This document shows positions 57,000-64,000 of a stretch of DNA of 64,000 nucleotides, in pieces. The stretch is from the NCBI RefSeq assembly GCF_002776525.5, contig NC_045441.1:132223411-132287410 (forward strand), in the 5' to 3' direction. The DNA comes from Piliocolobus tephrosceles (lineage: Eukaryota; Chordata; Mammalia; Primates; Cercopithecidae). Below the pieces are notes generated by a model. It did no database searches. It saw nothing but the letters and a program-made list of their open reading frames with translations, and was not told the origin of the DNA. A program made the position numbers and the translations under genes. Each line of letters starts with the position of its first letter. Position 1 is the stretch's first letter.

Positions 57000-57610
57000 A
57001 ATATATACATCTTTTAGTATGTCAGTCATACCTCCAATTTTTAAAGTCGAATGCATTTTATTTTCTTATTATCCAACTCTGACTCAGTAGCATTCAAGGG
57101 GTTGTGTTTGTAATAATTCTACTCAATTGCTTTATTTTATGTTGTTTGGATCCCTCCTCCAGAAAATACACATGTATGTTTTACTGCCTCCTCAAAGTAA
57201 CTCAGATTTATAATCACACTACTACCAAGTAGACGTAATTTGCTTTTTTTGCTCCAGGAGCATCGTTTTCAAAGCCCTTTATCCTCTTATTTCAGTCTCA
57301 ACAATTGTGACCTAACTCTGACTCACATTTGGAAATTCCTTCACTGAATGTCTGAATTATATCCATTAACTATTTTCTAGATCTCATATCTTACCCTTCA
57401 TTTATTTTCTCACTTTCTTACTGGAACACATCCTCAAGTAATTCCCTCAGAAAAGTGACCTGAGAACATAAACTCTCTCAGTCCTTGAATGTTTATAATT
57501 TTTTTATTTTGCTCTCATTCTTGATTGGTAGTTTTGTTGAGTATATAATTTAGGTCTAAAATAATCTCCCTTAAGAACTTAAAATAAATTTCATTACCTT
57601 ATAAGATTCC
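57000..57610. other. Unassigned sequence
   Basis: AT-rich DNA between an L1 and a MaLR LTR. No confident feature was seen. Confidence 0.4.
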
Positions 57611-57613
57611 TTG

Positions 57614-57973
57614 TGATTAGTCCATTCTCATGCTGCTATGAAGAAATACCAGAGACTGAGTAATTTATAAAGAAAAGAAGTTTAGTTAACTCACAGTTCC
57701 ACATGGCTGGAGAGACCTCTGGAAACTTACAATCGTGGTGGAAGGCACCCCTTCATAGGTCAGCAGGAGAGAGAATGAGTGCAGGCAGGGAAAATGCTAG
57801 ATGCTTACAAAACCATCAGAGCTCATGTGACTCACTATCACAAGAACAGCATGAGGGAAACCACCCCCATGATCTAATCATTTCCCACCAGGTCCCTGCC
57901 ATGACACGTGGGGACTATATGAACTACAATTCAAAATAAGATTTGGGTGGGGACACAGAGCCAAACCATATCA
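57614..57973 (-). mobile_element. MST-type MaLR solo LTR, antisense
   Basis: TGATTAGTCCATTCTCATGC ... GGGTGGGGACACAGAGCC ... CATATCA, diverged relative to the copy at 53.9 kb. Confidence 0.88.
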
Positions 57974-58274
57974 TCCTATTACTAATTGGTAGTCTGAAAG
58001 CAATGTGTCTTTTTCATTTGTACATTTTCACATTCTTTTTCTCTAGAAATTTTTAGGGTCTTCTCTTTATTTTTGGTGATTCACTAATATTGTACAACTG
58101 CATATAACAGAAATCTAGCCTAATATTTTTAATGTAACATGAAGTCTAGAGGCTGGACAAAATGCTCCATGCAGTCATGAAGGACCTAGGATCCTTTCAG
58201 CTTCCTGTCCTACCACTCTTTTCTTGTCACTAACTCTCTTGTTCATTGTCATGATGGCTTCTCCACAATGAGGC

Positions 58275-58569
58275 ATCACATTTTTTTTCCACACAAGGTC
58301 ACCCTCTGCCACCCAAGTTGGAGTGCAGTGGCACGGTCTTGGCTCACTGTTGCCTCCACCTCCTGGCTCAAGCAATTCTCCTGCCTCAGCCTCCTAAGTA
58401 GCTGGGACTACAGGGACATACCACTATGTCCGGCTAATTTTTGTATTTTTAGTAGAGACAGGGTTTTGCCATGTTACCCAAGCTGGTCTTAAACTCCCGT
58501 GCTCAAGTGATCCACCCACCTCGGCCTCTTAAAGGCTGGGATTACAGACATGAGCCACTGCACCCAGCC
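58275..58569 (-). mobile_element. Alu, antisense
   Basis: CACTCTGCCACCC-type start through GAGCCACTGCACCCAGCC. The poly-T is short and the 5' end of the reverse copy is altered. Confidence 0.92.
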
Positions 58570-58574
58570 GAGGC

Positions 58575-59090
58575 ATCGCATATACATCCCGGGCAGAGCT
58601 GGGTCCCATGGACACCCCTGCAAGGAACTCTGTAGGAGAAATGATTTTTCACTGTGCACCCTTCCACACTAAACAAAATTGATTTTTTTTTTTTTTTCAG
58701 GAGAAAGAGGAGAGAATGAACATGTCTTAGTAAATTTGTAGTGAATGTTCCACTTGATGAAAATTACGTAAGACCAACCCTGGGCTTACCAATTAAAATA
58801 ACATGTTTTTTGTCAGCACTGACATTTTTCCTTCTATTTTTAAAAAATAATGTTTTTCCCTCCATTGTTTCTAACTTAACTACCTAAAACTTCTTTCAGT
58901 CATATCTTAGACCTCCTGGGTTAAACAACTGTGTCTCTCATCTTTTCCTTTATCTTTTTAATGATTGAGTTTTGCTCTGAATTCTGAGAAATTACCTTGA
59001 CTTCACCTTGTTTTTACTATAATCATATATTACCTGGATGTAATTTTAAATCATACTTTTAATATCTGAAAGCCTCTTGTGTCTTTTTTA
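58575..59090. other. Unassigned sequence
   Basis: No exon or confident repeat. Confidence 0.4.
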
Positions 59091-59279
59091 CTTTGTTTTT
59101 AATTGGCATTTAACAATTACTCATTTATGGGGTACAATGTGATATTTTAATACATGTATAAATTGTGTAATCATCAAATCAGGATATTTAACATATCTAT
59201 CTCCTCATACAATTATCATTTCTTTACAGTGAGAACATTCAAAATTTTCCTGTTTTGATGTTTGTTTTGTTTGTTGGTT

Positions 59280-59557
59280 GGTTGGTTTGTCTATTGCACA
59301 GGCTGTAGTGCAATGGTGCAATCTTGGCTCACTGCAACCTCCGCCTCCCAGGTTCAAGTGATTCTCCTGCCTCAGCCTCCCAGGTAGCTGGGATTACAGG
59401 CATGCATCATCATGCCTGGCTAATTTTTGTGTTTTTTTAGTAGAGGTGGGGTTTCACCATGTTGGTCAGACTGGTCTTGAACTGACCCTAGGTAATTCAC
59501 CCTCCTTGGCCTCCCAAAGTGCTGGGATTACAGGCTTGAGCCACTGTGCCTGGCCTT
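59280..59557 (-). mobile_element. Alu, antisense
   Basis: TGTCTATTGCACAGGCTGTAGTGC through GAGCCACTGTGCCTGGCC. The first 30 bp are eroded. Confidence 0.92.
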
Positions 59558-59865
59558 TCTAACTGTTTTGAAATACACAACATTGTTAACTAACATAGTC
59601 ACCCTACTGTGCAATAGAACACCAGAACTAATTCCTCCTAATTGTAACTCTGTTGTCATTGACCAATCTCTCCCCATTTGACTCCTAATCTCACTATCTT
59701 CCCCAGCCTCTGGTAACCACTATCCTACTCTCTACTTCTATGCGATCAACTTTTTAAGATTCCACATACTGGTAAGATCAGTAATTGTCTTTTTGTGCCT
59801 GGCTTATTTCACTGAAAATAATGTTCTCTAAGTTTATCCATGTTGCCACAAATGATAGTATTCCA

Positions 59866-60170
59866 TTTTTTTTTTTTTTTTTTCTTTTTGAGATGGTGTC
59901 TCACTCTGTTGCCCAGGCTGGAGTGCAGTGGCGCAATCTCGGCTCACTGCAACCTCTGCCTCCCGGGTTCAAGCGATTCTCCTACCTCAGCCTCCCAAGT
60001 AGCTGGGATCACAGGCATGTATCACTACTCTGGGCTAAGTTTTGTATTTTTAGTAGAGACAGGGTTTCACCATGTTGGCCAGGCTGGTCTCGAATTTCTG
60101 ACCCCAGGCGATCTGCCTGCCTTGGCTGCCCAAAGTGCTGGGATTACAGGTGTGAGCCACCATGCAGGAC
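59866..60170 (-). mobile_element. Alu, antisense
   Basis: A poly-T run with one C, GAGATGGTGTCTCACTCTG, through GAGCCACCATGCAGGAC. Confidence 0.95.
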
Positions 60171-60444
60171 ATATTCCAATTATTTTTTATGTCTAAATAG
60201 TATCCACTGTGTATATAGAAAACACATTTTCTTTCTCTATTCATCCACTGGTGGACATGTAGGTTGATCCCATATCTTGACTCTTGTAAATAGTGCTGCA
60301 GTAAACATTGAGGGTGCAGATACCTCTCAGTGATTTCCTTTGGATATATACTCAGTAGTGGGGTTGCTGGATCACATGGCTAGTTCTATTTTTAATTTTT
60401 TGAGGAATTTCCATATTGTTTTCCATAATGACTTACTAATTTAC

Positions 60445-63400
60445 ATTTTCACCTTCTCATTTCTCCATTGCTTATTTTTAATAGCATCTTTTTCTTATTT
60501 TATGGATGCAGTATCTTCTGTGCCTCCTTTAAGGACGCAAGTTTAAATTTGTTTGTGTTCTTTGATCTTTATTTCTTCAGGGATAATTTACTCTTAGCTT
60601 TCATCTTGGTCTTTCGCTTTCAGGCTGTGGATTTTGTTCCTATTTCTGATCATCCTTCATTAGTAATTCATGAAGGAAAAGGAAAGGCTGTTTTGGGTAA
60701 GTAGGTATCATTCTCTAGTAGAACGGTCTCCTGAATGGAAAGGCTGATTGGAAGCTCTCTTTTGTAACTGGGCCACCTTGACAGGCTGGCTCCTCTTTTA
60801 GGTATGTGAATGTGGAATCTGACATTAGCCTGGAAATTCAAAATGCCATAATAAAAAAAGGATTTAATCTATGTACAAACATCTACACTAGAAGCCCTAG
60901 TTCTTCCTTGGAAATGTATTTAATTTTTCTACAAAAGAACTGTCAATATGAAGGTTTCTGATGGTTCTGTAGGCAGTAGCAAGGAAGGCATTGGAAGGCA
61001 TCAATGATGCAGCTATATGTCAGACAGAATTTTAATGATGCCTCTGGTTTTTGCACCATGTCTCGCTCCTGCTGTCCAAAGCTAGGAATCTTATAGCCAA
61101 GGCCCTCCAGGCTTCTAGCAGCCTGATCAGCCATCACATTCCCAGAGGCCCATCACATCATATTCTGAGCATCCTTTACTCCACTTCATCTACAATATGC
61201 TTTTTCTGATTGTCCTCAACCGAGAAATAGGATGAAATCTCTAGTCTATTATTGGCCGTCCTCATTCCCCTCTCTTTAGTATTATGATATTTTTTTTTTT
61301 TTCTCTATGGAGTCTCAGAAGAAAGGGAAGTAGTGAACACATTATTCAAAAAACCAAATAAAAATCTTACACACACTTTTTTATCATACAAAAACCTCTG
61401 GATCTATTTCAGAAGCATAATATTTGGTGCCCAAAATATTTTATCCTGGACAATCTTATATTGCACAAATTTTAATTTGGAGTCATAAAAGTCCCCCAAA
61501 GTGGCTTTTCAAGCTGATGCATAAACCCCATTGATGATAGTCTTACCCTATTTTTGTTTATGCTCATGTGCTTTCTCACCTGTTAAGAAACTTACTAATT
61601 CTATTATGTGACTCTCTGGCAAAGCTTATCAAAGCTTCAAATTAATTAAGCAGTGGCAGCTCCCAATTTCCTTTTCTTACTGGCAAGTATTTGTTCCATA
61701 GAAAATGTTCAGAAAGCTTAAGTTGGTAACAGCTGATTGTTGACCTGGTAAGAGGTCTTCATCAATATGTTAAGTGGTCAGGATACTTAAAATAAATTTC
61801 AAGGTTTCTTAAAATAAAGAAACACATCTATGTTAGACTTCTTAGCATGCACTCTAGACAAATACTTACTGTCCTTCACCATTATTTCAGGTTTTTTGTA
61901 AAAGCATAAGAACAAACACATCAATGATAAAAGCAGAAATTAGGCCAACTCTAGTTTGCCTGCCAAGTAGGTAAGATGCGGTGGCAGAATACTGGCTACA
62001 CTTGTACCTGTATCACCATGGAGACCCTGCTCTGACCATCAAGTAATGGGATTCTAATGAGGAATGCTGCTGTACAACAAGCATGGCCGAGCACAAAGAC
62101 GGAGTTGCCAGCATTGGAACATGGGGGTGAGCAAGAGAAGAGGCAGCCCAAGGGAGAAGAAAAGGTGACACTGAACGTAGGTGTCGTGATGAGAAGAAAA
62201 TAGGTTGCAGGTGGTGACTTCCTGGAGGCCAGCCCAAATCACCTTCCACCTTTACCTGGAATCGATGCTCAAAGCAGGAGGGACAATCTTGAGTGGGATA
62301 AATGCAACATGAAATGAGTCAGTTTGCCCAGAATATGCTTTTACCTATGAGATGGATTGCATAGGATGGGGGAGGGTCATGGAAATTAAATGAATTACTT
62401 TCCTAATATGCATTGTTGGGTTTTTGTTTTTACACAATTGGTTCACAAAATAAAAAATTAATCCTTACTTTATGTATGAGCTCATCTGGGATTTTGAAAT
62501 AGCCTCCTGATGCACATCTGCACTTAGACCAATTCTAAATCCTGGACTAGAATTTTGAGTAAAATCATCTCCAGGCAAAAGCCAGGACCAGTGAGAGCTA
62601 AGAGGCCCAAGAATTGATATGAGTAGATTAGATGAACCCTCACTGCTGATATCAGAATTAGGAATGAATTATAACAAGGCTGAGTTTCAAAGAGAAATGT
62701 TCAGGATGGGGCGAGGATGCACCTTTCTCTCTCTCCCTACAAGCTCTCCCTGAGGGGTCTCCTCCATTCTGAGTGCTCAGGTCCCCCCACAAGTGAATGG
62801 CTTCCAAACTTGTATTTATCCCATCTCTTGCTCTTTATCTTCAGGCCTCTCTACCCACCAACAATCCCTTCTCCTGTATATATATATTTTGGGGCCCAAA
62901 TTTTTGCTAAATGAATGGTTCTGGCTCTAACTACCCTCTCCCTTGCAAATGAGAGGTCTTTCATTCTAAGAATTATTATGGGCTGGCATTTGTAGCTGAC
63001 ATTGAAAATAAACCCCCCACTGAACTGCCTATAAGATGTGATTTTCTGAAAACCTGCAGGCCTTGGGAATGCAAATCAGAGAAAGATTCAATTGTCACCA
63101 ACACTTACCAGGGAAAACTGCCATTGGCATCTGCGCTCCAGATCCCCGGTGGCTGCAAATAAATCAGTGGCTCATTCAAACCAAAGCCCAGGCACAGATT
63201 GAAAGCTCAAGTGGAGGTGGATTTGGAAAGAGGAATGAAAAGGACACAGCTCTGGAAACTAGGGGGAATGAGTCCATGTCATTGCCAAGACAGAAGGGTA
63301 GGCAGTGCATTCCCACATGTCTTTAACCCTAAGATTTCAAATTTCATTGGTAGCATCTCCTTTAGCTCAACCTAACTGCAAGGAGAATGAGAAATACAAG

Positions 63401-63640
63401 GAGGTCCCTGCTATGTTTGGGGAGCATTCCTATCTCTGCCCCAGCATCTCCCACTTTCTGCTGAACTAAAAACCTTTCTCTTTCTCAAGATAGGTGGAAA
63501 AGGAAAAGGAGAAATAAGGCATGTATCTTACTTTAGTCCTTCATTTTTCTAGCTTCCCAACTCTCCAACTTAGACTCTCACTCTGAACCCCAAGTCAAAT
63601 ATGGCAGGTAGCACTGCCTTCTTTAGGGGTCTTCCAGATT
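60445..63640. other. Intergenic sequence, largely unassigned
   Basis: About 3.2 kb without a gene I can support. An antisense segment at 60940-61260 has protein-like composition and may be a remnant of an old retroelement. A short plus-strand segment near 63100-63190 is described in the findings. Confidence 0.4.
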
Positions 63641-63642
63641 AT

Positions 63643-63680
63643 GCTACCACCACCACCACCACCACCAGCACCACCACTCT
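63643..63680. repeat. (ACC)n trinucleotide repeat
   Basis: Eleven or so ACC/CCA units with one CAG interruption. Confidence 0.93.
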
Positions 63681-63792
63681 GCTTTTCAGAAACATGTGTG
63701 TTTCCACTTGACAAAAATAAAACAACTCTCTTGATCATTATAGACTTGGGGTCTTGGTTAGAGAACAAATGAAAATAGAATTAAGAACAAAG

Positions 63793-64000
63793 AGGCTAGG
63801 TGCGGTGGCTCACGCCTGCAATCCCAGCACTTCTGGAGGCTAAGGCAGGTGGATCATGAGGTCAGGAGTTTGAGACCAGCCTGGCCAGTATGGTGAAACC
63901 CCATCTCTACTAAAAATACAAAAATTAGCCAGGTGTGGTGACAGATGCCTGTAGTCCCAGCTACTTGGGAGGCTGAGACAGGAGAATCACTTGACCCCAG
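63793..64000 (+). mobile_element. Alu, cut by the window end
   Basis: GGCTAGGTGCGGTGGCTCACG through GAATCACTTGACCCCAG; the rest lies beyond the window. Confidence 0.95.

Larger units (their letters stand above)
59095..60440 (-). mobile_element. Old L1 3' end, antisense, split by two Alus
   Basis: TTTATGGGGTACAATGTGATATTTTAATACATG, CTCTGGTAACCACTATCCTAC, TTCTCTAAGTTTATCCATG and AGTAGTGGGGTTGCTGGATC follow the reverse L1M order. Confidence 0.85.

Noticed and set aside
60943..61137. A 64-codon antisense frame with protein-like composition
   Set aside because: I could not place it in a family. It may be a retroelement scrap, and the evidence is too weak for a feature.

Overview
This window is nuclear DNA from a catarrhine primate, most likely an Old World monkey. 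It is packed with Alu and L1 elements, and several of the youngest Alus (4.6, 17.8, 19.9 and 56.3 kb) carry the sequence variants I associate with macaque/baboon AluY subfamilies: GGCTTGAGCC at the 3' region, CTAGTTTTTTGTA, and CCGGCCACTGCAC. The genes place it in the segment orthologous to human 7q34 between PIP and TAS2R39. The spacing of the two genes (about 38 kb) is close to what I remember for human (about 44 kb).

Layout. 1-7.5 kb: the 3' three quarters of PIP (exons 2, 3 and 4 with the polyadenylation signal; exon 1 lies upstream of the window). 8.3-9.05 kb: an ERV1-type solo LTR. 9-12.8 kb: Alu, MIR/L2 and old L1. 12.9-21.5 kb: relics of further PIP-family genes: a signal-peptide exon with a splice donor on the plus strand at 14.2 kb, a second, inverted copy of most of that exon at 12.9 kb, and decayed exon-3-like and exon-4/3'UTR-like segments at 20.8-21.5 kb. 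22.3-28.6 kb: a decayed antisense retroviral interior broken up by L1, Alu and MLT1. 28.6-31.8 kb: an L1 with a 5' inversion. 34.3-34.9 kb: a full-length RPL21 retrocopy with an intact 160-codon frame, perfect target-site duplications and an extra 66-nt segment in its 5'UTR. 35-43 kb: nested L1, LTR and Alu, ending with a complete MADE1 hairpin. 45.2-46.2 kb: the single-exon bitter taste receptor gene TAS2R39, intact at 340 codons. 46.2-64 kb: intergenic repeats only.

The two functional genes do not form a pathway. PIP is a secreted protein of saliva, seminal plasma and apocrine secretions. TAS2R39 is a chemosensory GPCR. No novel multi-gene system is visible. The most interesting signals are the remains of a second PIP-family locus with an apparently intact signal-peptide exon, its inverted near-identical partner, and the RPL21 retrocopy that seems to have captured an unusual 5'UTR splice form.
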